Origin: an uncultured Eubacteriales bacterium
GTDB taxonomy: Bacteria; Bacillota; Clostridia; Oscillospirales; Acutalibacteraceae
Assembly (NCBI GenBank): GCA_905198155.1
Contig: CAJKBQ010000008.1
Span: 28,660 to 92,659, forward strand
DNA: 64,000 nt
Direction: 5' to 3'
The position numbers and the translations under genes were made by a program. Of the stretch, positions 18,013 through 26,561 are shown piece after piece. The notes below the pieces were generated by a model. The model made no database searches, was not told where the DNA came from, and saw nothing but the letters and a program-made list of their open reading frames with translations. How positions within the stretch are numbered: the stretch's first letter is position 1; every line of letters begins with the position of its first letter.

Positions 18013-18042
18013 AGTATACTGCTATAATAGAGGCAATGTCAA
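18013..18042 (-). promoter_or_regulatory. Promoter of the AraC gene, overlapping a divergent promoter
   Basis: Minus-strand TTGACA (18042-18037), 18 bp, TATACT (18018-18013). The plus-strand -10 box lies inside its spacer. Confidence 0.75.
18020..18028 (+). promoter_or_regulatory. Extended -10 promoter of the TIM-barrel gene
   Basis: TGCTATAAT (extended -10) stands about 55 bases before ATG 18081. The -35 match is weak (TTGCTT at 18002-18007). Its overlap with the opposite promoter suggests competition or joint control. Confidence 0.65.
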
Positions 18043-18080
18043 GCGCGCACGACAAATTTTTGCGAAAAGAAGGGTGCTAT

Positions 18081-18974
18081 ATGCGCTATCCGATTTCTAC
18101 ATCGATTCATTTGTTTTTCTCTCCGGACAGCACCGCGCTGAACGCGCAGATCGCGCGCCACATCGACGCGGGGTTCCGGTATCTGGACTTTAATTTTCTC
18201 GATTGGGCGGCCATCCCGGACGCGCCGCTGTTTGCGGACGACGACACGTTCCGCCGGTGGATCGCTTCGGCCGGGGAAACGGCCGCGCGGGGCGGCGCAC
18301 GGTTCAATCAGGCGCACGCGCCGTGCCCGGTGCTCAACCTGAAAAACGACCTGGCGGCGTACGAAGCGGCGTGCGTCCGGGCGTTCGACGGGTGCCGGAT
18401 ACTGGGGGTTCCGTGGATGGTGTTTCACTACGTCGAATATCCGGAAAATTTCGGCACATCGGACAAATGGGCGCTGAACCTTGCGTTTTTCCGGCAGATG
18501 CTGGCACACGCGCACCGCACCGGCGTCGGGATTGCGATTGAAAATCTGTTTACCGGCGGGTTGGTGCGCGGCACGGCGTGCAAGCCGGTCGATTATGCGA
18601 TTGCGCTGGCCGATGAACTGAACGACCCGCTGGTCGGCATCTGCTGCGATACCGGTCACTGCCACATTGCAAAATACAACCGGACGGCGCCGACCGATTC
18701 GCTGAACCCGGCGGACGCGATCCGCAAATTCGGACCGCGGCTGAAAGCACTGCACGTTCACGACAACAACACCAGCGACGACGAGCACATCCCGCCGTTT
18801 TACGGCACCATCGACTGGCCGGACGTGATGCGCGCGCTGGCGGAAATTCAATACGCGCACAGCTTCACGTTTGAATCGCACAACGCGACGCGCCGTTTCC
18901 CGGACGCACTGCGCGACGAGGCGGCGCGGCTGCTGCACCGCAGCGGGGAAGCGCTGGTGCAGATGGACGCATAA
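18081..18974 (+). CDS. Sugar phosphate isomerase/epimerase family TIM-barrel protein
   Basis: 297 residues of the AP-endonuclease-2-like (xylose isomerase-like) TIM-barrel family. Candidate metal ligands are in MVFHYVE, AIENLF, CCDTGHCH and HVHDNNTSDDEH, followed by PFYGTIDWPDVM; this is the usual His/Glu/Asp set for a divalent metal. Members isomerise or epimerise ketoses, inositols or hydroxypyruvate. The substrate is not readable. ATG 18081 has AGAAGGG upstream. It is followed after 58 bases by a D-lactate-dehydrogenase-type gene, so the pair may process a sugar-derived acid under the divergent AraC regulator. Confidence 0.85.
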   Translation: MRYPISTSIHLFFSPDSTALNAQIARHIDAGFRYLDFNFLDWAAIPDAPLFADDDTFRRWIASAGETAARGGARFNQAHAPCPVLNLKNDLAAYEAACVRAFDGCRILGVPWMVFHYVEYPENFGTSDKWALNLAFFRQMLAHAHRTGVGIAIENLFTGGLVRGTACKPVDYAIALADELNDPLVGICCDTGHCHIAKYNRTAPTDSLNPADAIRKFGPRLKALHVHDNNTSDDEHIPPFYGTIDWPDVMRALAEIQYAHSFTFESHNATRRFPDALRDEAARLLHRSGEALVQMDA

Positions 18975-19032
18975 TTTCCGCCGCCGCGGGGGATACTGAG
19001 TACGATTTTTTGAGCCGAAAGGAAGGATTCCC

Positions 19033-20022
19033 ATGAAAATCCTGTTTTACGACACGAAACCGTACGACGAAGAAGCGTTCGACCGCGCGCTGCCGGATTT
19101 TCCGGAGATTGCGATCGAATACCTGAAAACCGATATCTCCCCGCGGACGGCGCGGCTGGCGGCGGGGTACGACGCGGTGTGCCTGTTTGTGGCGTCCGAC
19201 GCGTCGGGCGAAGTGATCCGCACGCTGGCGGGGTGCGGGGTGCGGCTGATATTGATGCGCTGCGCCGGGTTCAACAATGTGGATCTGGTGGCGGCCGAAA
19301 ACGCCGGGATCACCGTGATGCGCGTGCCGGGGTATTCGCCGGAATCGGTCGCAGAGCACGCGCTGACGCTGGCGATGGCCGTCAACCGGCGGATTCACAA
19401 GGCGTATATCAAAGTGCGCGAAAACAATTTCAGCTTGGTGGGGCTGATGGGCACGCAGCTGCACGGCAAAACCGCCGGGATCGTCGGTACCGGCAAGATC
19501 GGGTCGGCGATGGCGCGCGCCTGCCGCGGGATTGGGATGCGCGTGATCGCGTACGACCAGTACCCGAACGCGGCGCTGGACTTCGCGGAATACGTCAGCT
19601 GGCCGACGCTGCTGGCGGAAAGCGATTTGATCTCGCTGCACTGCCCGCTGACGTCCGACACCTATCACATGGTTTGCGAATCGGCGATTGCGCAGATGAA
19701 AGACGGCGTGATTCTGGTCAATACGTCGCGCGGCGCGCTGATTGGCACGGCGGATCTGATTAAGGGCATCCGCCAGCACAAATTCGCCGGGGTGGGGCTG
19801 GATGTGTACGAGGAAGAGGATGCCAACGTGTTTGAAAACCGCGAGGACGATATCCTGCAATCGTCGGTGACGGCGCGGCTGCTGTCGTTCCCGAACGTGA
19901 TTGTCACGTCGCACCAGGGGTTCCTCACCCGCGAAGCGCTCGACGCGATCAGCCGCACCACGCTGGCCAATGCGCGCAGCGCCGCCGAAGGGCAGCCGAT
20001 TGCGGAAAACCTGGTGCGGTGA
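19033..20022 (+). CDS. D-2-hydroxyacid dehydrogenase (D-lactate dehydrogenase type)
   Basis: 329 residues, closest in layout to fermentative D-lactate dehydrogenase (LdhA). The Rossmann NAD motif GIVGTGKIGSAMAR sits near residue 150; the substrate arginine is in NTSRGALI, with a glutamate downstream in DVYEEED and the catalytic histidine in TSHQGFLT (~residue 297). The early RCAGFNNVDL and VPGYSPESVAEHA segments are typical. It converts pyruvate and NADH to D-lactate, or acts on a related 2-ketoacid. The ribosome site GAAAGGAAGG is strong. It ends four bases before the convergent AraC gene. Confidence 0.88.
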   Translation: MKILFYDTKPYDEEAFDRALPDFPEIAIEYLKTDISPRTARLAAGYDAVCLFVASDASGEVIRTLAGCGVRLILMRCAGFNNVDLVAAENAGITVMRVPGYSPESVAEHALTLAMAVNRRIHKAYIKVRENNFSLVGLMGTQLHGKTAGIVGTGKIGSAMARACRGIGMRVIAYDQYPNAALDFAEYVSWPTLLAESDLISLHCPLTSDTYHMVCESAIAQMKDGVILVNTSRGALIGTADLIKGIRQHKFAGVGLDVYEEEDANVFENREDDILQSSVTARLLSFPNVIVTSHQGFLTREALDAISRTTLANARSAAEGQPIAENLVR

Positions 20023-20025
20023 GCG

Positions 20026-20814
20026 TTACCGGCGGTACTGCTCCGGGCTGACGCCGACGCATTTTTTGAACACGTTGCTGAAATAGAACGGATCGTCATA
20101 GCCCAGCCGCGCTGCGATTTCCCGCACTTTGAGGTCGGTTTCGCGCAGCAGCAGCCGGGCTTTTTCCATGCGCAGGCGGGTGTAGTAGACGTTCGGCGTG
20201 ACGCGCAGTTCGGCTTTGAAACAGCGGATGAAGTGCGACGGGCTCATGCCCGCCAGCTTGGCATAGTCGGTGACCGCGCCGCAGGCCGCGTCCGCCGCCA
20301 TCTGTGCTGTGACGGCGCGAAACCGTCCGCCCGCTTCGCATCGGAGGTGCGCCAGCATACAAATGGCGCGGCCGTTGACGTACTGCTCACTGCGTTCGCC
20401 GCGCAGTTCCTGCACAATGGCGCGGCAGCCGTCGGCAAATTCCGCGCCGCCCGGCGCCGGGAAAATCGATGCCGAGATTCCTGCGGATGACAAAATCGCC
20501 GGGCACGCCTGACCGGAAAAATGCATCCAGCAATATGCGGTGCGGCCGTCGCCGTCGGCGCGGTACTGCTGCGGCGCGCCGGGCGCGAAAAACAATGCAT
20601 GACCGGCGGAGACTGCGCAGGGTTTGCCGTCCAGCACGGCATCCACCCGGCCGGACTGCACATAGATCAGCTGATAATCCGACCGCCCGTTTGGGCGATT
20701 GACATGGATTTCCACATCCAGGCCGACATAGTATCCGCAATTATTTACATGAAAATATTCGGCGGAAGCGCGGTCGGTGCTGCCGACATTTCCGCGCGCA
20801 AATTCGATTTGCAT
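20026..20814 (-). CDS. AraC family transcriptional regulator
   Basis: 262 residues: an N-terminal cupin half (~15-150, with YQLIYVQSGR, GHALFFAPGAPQQY and CWMHFSG) and two helix-turn-helix motifs (~165-262). The end, ARLGYDDPFYFSNVFKKCVG, is the classic second AraC motif. ATG 20814 follows an AAGGAG box. It is divergent from the GH2 gene at 20968, which is its likely target. Confidence 0.88.
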   Translation of the reverse strand: MQIEFARGNVGSTDRASAEYFHVNNCGYYVGLDVEIHVNRPNGRSDYQLIYVQSGRVDAVLDGKPCAVSAGHALFFAPGAPQQYRADGDGRTAYCWMHFSGQACPAILSSAGISASIFPAPGGAEFADGCRAIVQELRGERSEQYVNGRAICMLAHLRCEAGGRFRAVTAQMAADAACGAVTDYAKLAGMSPSHFIRCFKAELRVTPNVYYTRLRMEKARLLLRETDLKVREIAARLGYDDPFYFSNVFKKCVGVSPEQYRR

Positions 20815-20844
20815 ATGCAGGACTCCTTGCGGTGCGTTTGCTTC

Positions 20845-20873
20845 ATTTTAGCACGATTTTTGCAAAAAAGCAA
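20845..20873 (-). promoter_or_regulatory. Promoter of the AraC gene
   Basis: Minus-strand TTGCTT (20873-20868), 17 bp, TAAAAT (20850-20845). Confidence 0.6.
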
Positions 20874-20903
20874 TATTTTCTATGCTTTTTCCGATTTTCT
20901 CTA

Positions 20904-20932
20904 TGTACACGGCGCGGCAGGCGTGGTACAAT
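20904..20932 (+). promoter_or_regulatory. Probable promoter of the GH2 gene
   Basis: TGTACA (20904-20909) and TACAAT (20927-20932) with a 17-bp spacer. The -35 is imperfect, as expected for an activator-dependent promoter. Confidence 0.6.
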
Positions 20933-20967
20933 GAAAAAAACACCGAAATGGAAGGAAAAATTCGATT

Positions 20968-23307
20968 ATGCGCGAAAAAATCAATTTTGATCGGGACTGG
21001 AAGTTCCACCGCGGCGATCTGCCGCTGACGCCCCCGGCCGAAAAAGGGCCGGTGTATATGCAGGCCAAAACTGAACGAAAGCTGTACGGCCCCGCCAGCC
21101 GCAACTACTACGACAACAGCGACGGTTATGCGCTGAACCGGGAAGTGAATCCGGTGAAGTGGGAAAATGTGACGCTTCCGCACGATTATGTAATTGCACA
21201 GGCGCCGTGCCCGGACGAAAACAATGCGCTGGGGTACTTCAAGTACGAAAACGCGTGGTACCGCAAGACGTTTTTGCTGACGGCCGACGACCGCGACAAG
21301 CGGCTGTGTTTGTACTTCGAGGGGGTGGCCGTTCACGCGACGGTGTACCTCAACGGGTGCCTGCTGAAACACAATTTCTGCGGGTACACCAGCTTCGAGG
21401 TGGATATCACCGACTATGTGGACTTTGACGCGCCCAACGTGCTGGCGGTGTATGTCAACACGCAGGAGCACGAGGGCTGGTGGTACGAAGGCGGCGGCAT
21501 TTACCGGCACGTGTGGCTCGAAAAAACGGCGAAAACCGCCGTGGAGCGCTGGGGCGTGTACGTGATTCCGCAGCAGCAGGGCGATTCCGACGAATGGGCG
21601 CTGGCGGTGGAGAATACCATCCGGAACGACGGCGACGCGGACTGCGTGGCGGCGGTGCAGACGGAGATTTTCGACGGCGACCGGGTGATTGCGCAGTGGA
21701 CGCAGGATGTGGCGGTGCCGCTGCGGGAATTGCGGACGGTACGGTTCGACGGGGCAGTGCGCGCGCCGCATTTGTGGGATTTGGACGACCCGTATCAGCA
21801 CCGGGCGGTGACGACGGTGACGGTCGGCGGCGCGGTGCTGGATCGGTACGAGACGAAGTTCGGGTTCCGCACGTTCCGGCTGGATCCGGACGAAGGGCTG
21901 TTCCTGAACGGCAAATGGGTGAAGATCAAAGGCGTGTGCAGCCACCAGGACTTCGGCCTGACGGGCAAAGCCGTGCCGGACAATATTTTCCGCTACCGCG
22001 TGCAGCTGATTAAAGAGATGGGCGCGAACGGCTACCGGTGCAGCCACTACCCGCACGCCGAGGCGACGATGGATGCGCTCGATGAGATGGGCTTTATCAC
22101 CATGGCGGAGACGCGGTGGTTCGATTCGTCCGACGAAGGGCTGGCGCAGATGGAGATGCTGATCCGGCGCGACCGCAACCGGCCGTCGGTGCTGTTCTGG
22201 TCGCTGGGCAATGAGGAGCCGAAGCACATCACGGAGTCCGGCCGCCGCATTTGCAAGACGATGTTTGCCCGCGCGCGCAAGCTGGACAACACGCGCGTGG
22301 TGATGTCGGCGGTGGACAAGTCCCCGACGCAGGCGACGATTTACGACGAGCTGGACGCACTGGGCGTGAATTACAATCTGGATAAATACGAATCCCTGCA
22401 CGAAAAATTCCCCGACAAGCCGATTTTCTCGTCCGAATGCTGCGCAACCGGGACGACCCGCGGGTGGTACTACGACGACGCGCCGGTCAAGGGGTATATC
22501 AACGCGATGGACAAGGACACGAACCACTGGTTCCTGGGGCGGGCGCATACATGGAAATATTTTGCGGCGCACCGGTGGATTCTCGGCGGGTACCAGTGGA
22601 TTGCGTTCGAGCACCGCGGCGAGTGTATGTGGCCGCGGCTCTGCTCACAGTCCGGCGCGATCGACCTGTTTTTGCAGAAAAAAGATGCGTTTTACCAAAA
22701 TCAGTCGCTGTGGATCGACGACCGGCCGGTGCTGCATTTGATGCCGCATTGGAACTGGGCGGGGCTGGAAGGCGAGCCGATCCGGGTGCGGGTGTATACC
22801 AATTGCCAGGCGGTGACGCTGCGGCTGAACGGGCAGGACATCGGGACGCAGCAGGTGGAGCGGTACGACTGGGCCGAGTGGACGGTGCCGTATGCACCGG
22901 GCACGCTGACCGCCGTGGGGCTGGACGCGGACGGCCGCGAAGTGATTGCCGACACGCGCGAGACGACCGGCAAGGCGGTCGCGCTGCGGCTGCGGCTGGA
23001 CAATCCGGTTCCGGCGGCCAATGGGGCGGACATTGCGCTGTTCACCTGCACCTGCGTCGATGCGGACGGCCGCGAAGTGCTGGACGCCGCGCCGTTTGTG
23101 CGGTTCACCGCCAACGCGCTGGGCACCATCGTCGGTACGGGGTCCGATGTGTGCGACCATGTTCCCGTCCCGATGCCAGAGCGGCAGATGCGCGCCGGGC
23201 GCATTGCGATTGCGGTGCGCGTAGGCGAGACGGCCGGGGCGCTGAAGCTGTATGCCGAAAGCGACGGGCTGGATCGCGCGGTCTGCACGGTGGAACTGCG
23301 GGGATAA
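20968..23307 (+). CDS. Glycoside hydrolase family 2 protein (beta-galactosidase-like)
   Basis: 779 residues without a signal peptide, so cytoplasmic. Domains in order: a jelly-roll sugar-binding domain (~1-200, with LPHDY and GYTSFEVDITDY), an Ig-like domain (~205-300), a TIM-barrel catalytic domain (~300-590) and C-terminal Ig-like domains (~600-779; the GxGxDVCDH segment is seen). The general acid/base is E416 in SLGNEEP and the nucleophile E490 in FSSECC. GH2 enzymes of this layout release galactose, glucuronic acid or other beta-linked sugars; the specificity is open. It is divergent from an AraC regulator. Confidence 0.9.
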   Translation: MREKINFDRDWKFHRGDLPLTPPAEKGPVYMQAKTERKLYGPASRNYYDNSDGYALNREVNPVKWENVTLPHDYVIAQAPCPDENNALGYFKYENAWYRKTFLLTADDRDKRLCLYFEGVAVHATVYLNGCLLKHNFCGYTSFEVDITDYVDFDAPNVLAVYVNTQEHEGWWYEGGGIYRHVWLEKTAKTAVERWGVYVIPQQQGDSDEWALAVENTIRNDGDADCVAAVQTEIFDGDRVIAQWTQDVAVPLRELRTVRFDGAVRAPHLWDLDDPYQHRAVTTVTVGGAVLDRYETKFGFRTFRLDPDEGLFLNGKWVKIKGVCSHQDFGLTGKAVPDNIFRYRVQLIKEMGANGYRCSHYPHAEATMDALDEMGFITMAETRWFDSSDEGLAQMEMLIRRDRNRPSVLFWSLGNEEPKHITESGRRICKTMFARARKLDNTRVVMSAVDKSPTQATIYDELDALGVNYNLDKYESLHEKFPDKPIFSSECCATGTTRGWYYDDAPVKGYINAMDKDTNHWFLGRAHTWKYFAAHRWILGGYQWIAFEHRGECMWPRLCSQSGAIDLFLQKKDAFYQNQSLWIDDRPVLHLMPHWNWAGLEGEPIRVRVYTNCQAVTLRLNGQDIGTQQVERYDWAEWTVPYAPGTLTAVGLDADGREVIADTRETTGKAVALRLRLDNPVPAANGADIALFTCTCVDADGREVLDAAPFVRFTANALGTIVGTGSDVCDHVPVPMPERQMRAGRIAIAVRVGETAGALKLYAESDGLDRAVCTVELRG

Positions 23308-23324
23308 AAACGCAATCATTCAAC

Positions 23325-23363
23325 AAAAAGCATCCGTACGGGGCGACCCGTGCGGATGCTTTC
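23325..23363. terminator. Bidirectional terminator
   Basis: AAAGCATCCGTACGGG pairs with CCCGTGCGGATGCTTT (one G-T pair) between the convergent GH2 and ProX-type genes; A- and T-rich flanks on both sides. Confidence 0.85.
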
Positions 23364-23379
23364 ATTATGTATCGCGATA

Positions 23380-23862
23380 TCAGAGCGTGACCCACTCCAC
23401 CGGGCTGCCGTGCGCGCGGAGCAGCGACACCAGCGCGTCGGCCGAAAGCCAGACGGTGGCGGTGTTGTCGTTGGGGTGGACGCCGATGGTCTGCCCGCCG
23501 AATTCCGCGTCCAGGAAGAGCTGCACCCGGCATTCGGCGTCGTTCAGCAGCCCCAGCGGTGTAACCGAGCCGGGCGTCAGCGCCAGCAGTGCCGCCAATT
23601 CGTCCGGCGAAGCGAACGACAGGTTGCGCAGGCCGTGCGCTTTGCGGAAGGTTTTCAGGTCTACCCGCTTGTCGCCTTTGACGGTAATCAGGTAGTAGTG
23701 CTGCTTTTTGTCGTCGCGGACGAAGAGATTTTTGGCGTCGAATTCCGGGTAGGGAAGGGCGACGGCGTCCAGCTCTTCCATATTGTAGACCGCCGGGTGC
23801 TCCGTCAGCTCGTACGGAATCCCGTGGCCGGTCAGGGTTTGCAGCGTTTCGGCTTTCGTCAT
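23380..23862 (-). CDS. Prolyl-tRNA editing protein, ProX/PrdX type
   Basis: 160 residues, the standard length of stand-alone ProX (PrdX). Landmarks are TLTGHGIPYELTEHPAV at the start, the conserved lysines in DAKNLFVRDDKKQHYYL and KGDKRVDLK, the LSFASPDELAALL helix and the GSVTPLGLLND turn. The family removes wrongly attached alanine from tRNA-Pro. It starts 24 bases after the FAD oxidoreductase, with AAAGGAG upstream, so the two form one operon, an unexplained pairing. The other family member at 2109 is longer and diverged. Confidence 0.92.
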   Translation of the reverse strand: MTKAETLQTLTGHGIPYELTEHPAVYNMEELDAVALPYPEFDAKNLFVRDDKKQHYYLITVKGDKRVDLKTFRKAHGLRNLSFASPDELAALLALTPGSVTPLGLLNDAECRVQLFLDAEFGGQTIGVHPNDNTATVWLSADALVSLLRAHGSPVEWVTL

Positions 23863-23886
23863 GGGAAGGACTCCTTTGCGGGAAAA

Positions 23887-25167
23887 TTAGTCGTTGTGCT
23901 CGATGGTTGCGTCACTGTGCGCAGGGATGTCGGCATCGTCGAAGTGAATCACGACATTTTCGCGCGCCAGTTCGGCTTGCAGCGCGGGGACGTCCACGTC
24001 CCAAATCGCTTTGCCGCTGTCGATCGCCTGGGCACACGCAATGCCGGCTGCCTGGCCGGAGATGATTGCCGGGGGGATGACCCGCAGGACGTCCCATGCG
24101 TAGCCGTCGCCCGCGGCGGAGCGCCCGGCGGTGATGAGATTGTCCCACCCGGTGCGCACCATCGTGCGGTAGGGGATTTCGTACAGGAAGTCGCGGCGGT
24201 CGAAGTCGTTTACTGCGCCGACGGAATCGTCGAAGTGGCGGTAGGTATCGGACTCCTGCAAGACGTAGTCGCCGTCGATGCGGCGGGTGGTGCGGAACTG
24301 CGCCATGCCCGGCAGCGTGACCACGTCGCGGGACAGGCGGTCGGACTGTTTGAGTTTATTCAGCATTTCCAGCTGATTTGCAATCAGATAGCGGTTCACC
24401 TCGTCGGCGGACGTGCCGTCGTACAGCGGGATATCCGCCGGTTGATGGTCGCCGTACAGGTTGATGCCGCCGCCCGCGATGCCGCAGTGCGCGAACTGGA
24501 TATCCTGCTTTTCCAGCGCGCGTCGGCAGGTATCCAGCGTGACCTGGAAGCCGAGGAAGGTGTGGAAATTGCCGCGCGTCACGGTCGGCACTCCGGCGCG
24601 CGCCATCAAATCGCCGTCGCCGGTGACATCGACGAACATCTTGGCGCCGAAATATTCACGGCCGGATTTGTCCTCCACCACGACGCCGCGAATCTGCTGT
24701 CCGTCCATCACCGGGCGGGAGACGACACTGTCAAACCGCAGCTCCACCCCGGCGTCGCGCACCCATTCCGTGAGCGCCAGCGCGAAGATTTCCGCCGAAT
24801 AGCGGATGGCATAGCGCGGCGGTTTCTGCCCGGCGGATTCGTATGCCGCCAGCTTGTCGGCGGGGATTTGGCCGTTGACGAACGCCGGCGGAATCTCGCC
24901 GTATCCATAGCGGATGGACAGCTCCACCAGCTCCTGCGCCATACCGAAGATGATTTGCTTGCCGCGGCCGTTGCACATCGGGACAAAGTAGTTGATCAGT
25001 CCCAGCGTCGCCAGGCCGCCCAGCTTCATGCTTTTTTCCAGCAGAAGCACCTTTTTGCCCAGCCGCGCTGCGGCGACGGCTGCCGCGACGCCTGCCACGC
25101 CGCCGCCTGCGACGATCACATCGTATTCGCCGCGGACGCGGACATCTTCTTCCAAATGCATCATCAT
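23887..25167 (-). CDS. FAD-dependent oxidoreductase
   Basis: 426 residues. The N-terminal dinucleotide fold YDVIVAGGGVAGVAAAVAAA (residues ~15-34) and the following LLEKSMKLGG bind FAD; a second flavin-contact segment, ITAGRSAAGDG, lies near residue 360. The protein matches the FAD_oxidored (PF12831-like) group often found in carbohydrate-catabolism clusters of Firmicutes; its substrate is unknown. Three adjacent ATGs (25167, 25164, 25161) stand after AAAGGAG. It shares its transcript with the ProX-type gene and has its own promoter at 25206-25234. Confidence 0.88.
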   Translation of the reverse strand: MMMHLEEDVRVRGEYDVIVAGGGVAGVAAAVAAARLGKKVLLLEKSMKLGGLATLGLINYFVPMCNGRGKQIIFGMAQELVELSIRYGYGEIPPAFVNGQIPADKLAAYESAGQKPPRYAIRYSAEIFALALTEWVRDAGVELRFDSVVSRPVMDGQQIRGVVVEDKSGREYFGAKMFVDVTGDGDLMARAGVPTVTRGNFHTFLGFQVTLDTCRRALEKQDIQFAHCGIAGGGINLYGDHQPADIPLYDGTSADEVNRYLIANQLEMLNKLKQSDRLSRDVVTLPGMAQFRTTRRIDGDYVLQESDTYRHFDDSVGAVNDFDRRDFLYEIPYRTMVRTGWDNLITAGRSAAGDGYAWDVLRVIPPAIISGQAAGIACAQAIDSGKAIWDVDVPALQAELARENVVIHFDDADIPAHSDATIEHND

Positions 25168-25205
25168 GGGAATCGAAACTCCTTTTCAATTTGTAGGATA
25201 AATAT

Positions 25206-25234
25206 AGTATAGCAGAGTTCGGGGGAAAATGCAA
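25206..25234 (-). promoter_or_regulatory. Promoter of the FAD oxidoreductase-ProX operon
   Basis: Minus-strand TTGCAT (25234-25229), 17 bp, TATACT (25211-25206). Confidence 0.75.
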
Positions 25235-25343
25235 TGATGTTTTTTTGCGGTTTATCGGAGTTTGTTTGGATTTCGGGGCAAGTTTGCGGGAAAAACGGCC
25301 GACTCGATCGCCCGCCCCATCCTTTTCGGATTCCTGCCCATTG

Positions 25344-25374
25344 AAAAAAGGCTTTGCGCAAGCAAAGCCTTTTC
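25344..25374 (-). terminator. Terminator of the metallophosphoesterase gene
   Basis: AAAAAAGGCTTTGC pairs with GCAAAGCCTTTT around a GCAA loop. On the minus strand it is followed by a U-run. Confidence 0.88.
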
Positions 25375-25383
25375 TTGGTTGTT

Positions 25384-26379
25384 TTAGTCGTTGAAAATCA
25401 CTTTTTTGTGGATGTAGTCAAAGCACAGGGCGCGCTGGCTGCGGAAGAAGTTGTCGCGGTTGTTGCCCACGCGCGCGATGCGCAGCAGCCCCAAGTTGGT
25501 GTCGATGCTCACAACGTTGAAGCAGTCGTAAGTACGCGTGCCTTTTCGGCGGATTCCGTCGCACCAGCCTTCCCAGTCGGTGGCGCATGGAACGGCGGAA
25601 TTGAGCACGCCGGCGTCGGTCAGGCCGAACAGATCGTGGTGCTCGTGCCCCACCAGGTTGCAGATGTGGATACCGCCCTGCGCAATGAATTCGGCGATAA
25701 TCGGTTCAAACGGCATTTGTTCGCTTTTTCCGACCAGCGAGACGTAGTCGTTTTTGGTGTGAAACGTGACGCCGTAGGTGTCGTTGACAAAGTCGGACGG
25801 TTCGTGCATGGCGGTGAGTACGCACATTCCCTTTTCCCGCGCGTCCCGCAGCAGGTCGCGGAGCCATACGCACTGCAAGTCGGTGTCGTAGTAAACGTCG
25901 AGAACGATCATGCGGATATTGGATTCCGGAAAGTCCTTGTAATAAGTCATGGAGTAGTCGCAGTCCAAAAAGTTGACGATTCCGGTGGAGCCGTCGCTGC
26001 AATGCGAAAACAGCAGTTCGTGTGCAGATTGCTTGGTGTTTTTCACCCATCCTTTTCCCTTTACCGTGTCGTGATTGCCGACGCAGTTGAAAATGGGGCG
26101 GACACAGCGGGTGCCGTAATTGTAAAAATCGACGTACAAATCCTGGCTGCCGCCGCAATAGTCGCCGGTGTGGACGGCGAAGTCGATGTAGTCTTTGTAG
26201 TAGTTGATATACTCCACCATCCGGTTCCACAGGTCGAGCACGGCGTGGACATCCGAAAAATGGACGAATTGCAGTGTTTTGTACCGGTCTTTGAAGAACG
26301 GCGTGCGCGACGCAGCGCCCTGCACGATCAGAGGCTCCACGTCCCGGTTCAGGTCGATGATGTTATCGGTGTGTTCCAT
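25384..26379 (-). CDS. Calcineurin-like metallophosphoesterase
   Basis: 331 residues from ATG 26379, the first start after the promoter. The metallophosphoesterase motifs run in order: FSDVHA (D, H), HTGDY (D), CVGNHDT (N, H), TAMHEP (H) and LVGHEHHD (H, H). Together they bind two metal ions. No signal peptide is visible, so it is cytoplasmic. The domain cleaves phosphoester bonds in nucleotides, lipids or sugars, and the substrate cannot be set from sequence. Promoter and terminator make it a single-gene unit. Confidence 0.88.
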   Translation of the reverse strand: MEHTDNIIDLNRDVEPLIVQGAASRTPFFKDRYKTLQFVHFSDVHAVLDLWNRMVEYINYYKDYIDFAVHTGDYCGGSQDLYVDFYNYGTRCVRPIFNCVGNHDTVKGKGWVKNTKQSAHELLFSHCSDGSTGIVNFLDCDYSMTYYKDFPESNIRMIVLDVYYDTDLQCVWLRDLLRDAREKGMCVLTAMHEPSDFVNDTYGVTFHTKNDYVSLVGKSEQMPFEPIIAEFIAQGGIHICNLVGHEHHDLFGLTDAGVLNSAVPCATDWEGWCDGIRRKGTRTYDCFNVVSIDTNLGLLRIARVGNNRDNFFRSQRALCFDYIHKKVIFND

Positions 26380-26422
26380 AACGTACAAATCCTTTCGGCC
26401 GCGATATTTGCAAGATACACAT

Positions 26423-26451
26423 AGTGTAGCAGGATCCGGGCGAAAGGTCAA
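26423..26451 (-). promoter_or_regulatory. Promoter of the metallophosphoesterase gene
   Basis: Minus-strand TTGACC (26451-26446), 17 bp, TACACT (26428-26423). Confidence 0.75.
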
Positions 26452-26561
26452 GGGGGAAAATTGTGCGAAATGTAGGGGAATTGTGCGTAAAATCGCAGAT
26501 TGCGCATTCCGCACGGTACGGTGCCCAGGCGGGAAATTGTGCGTCGGCGCGGTTTCCCACC

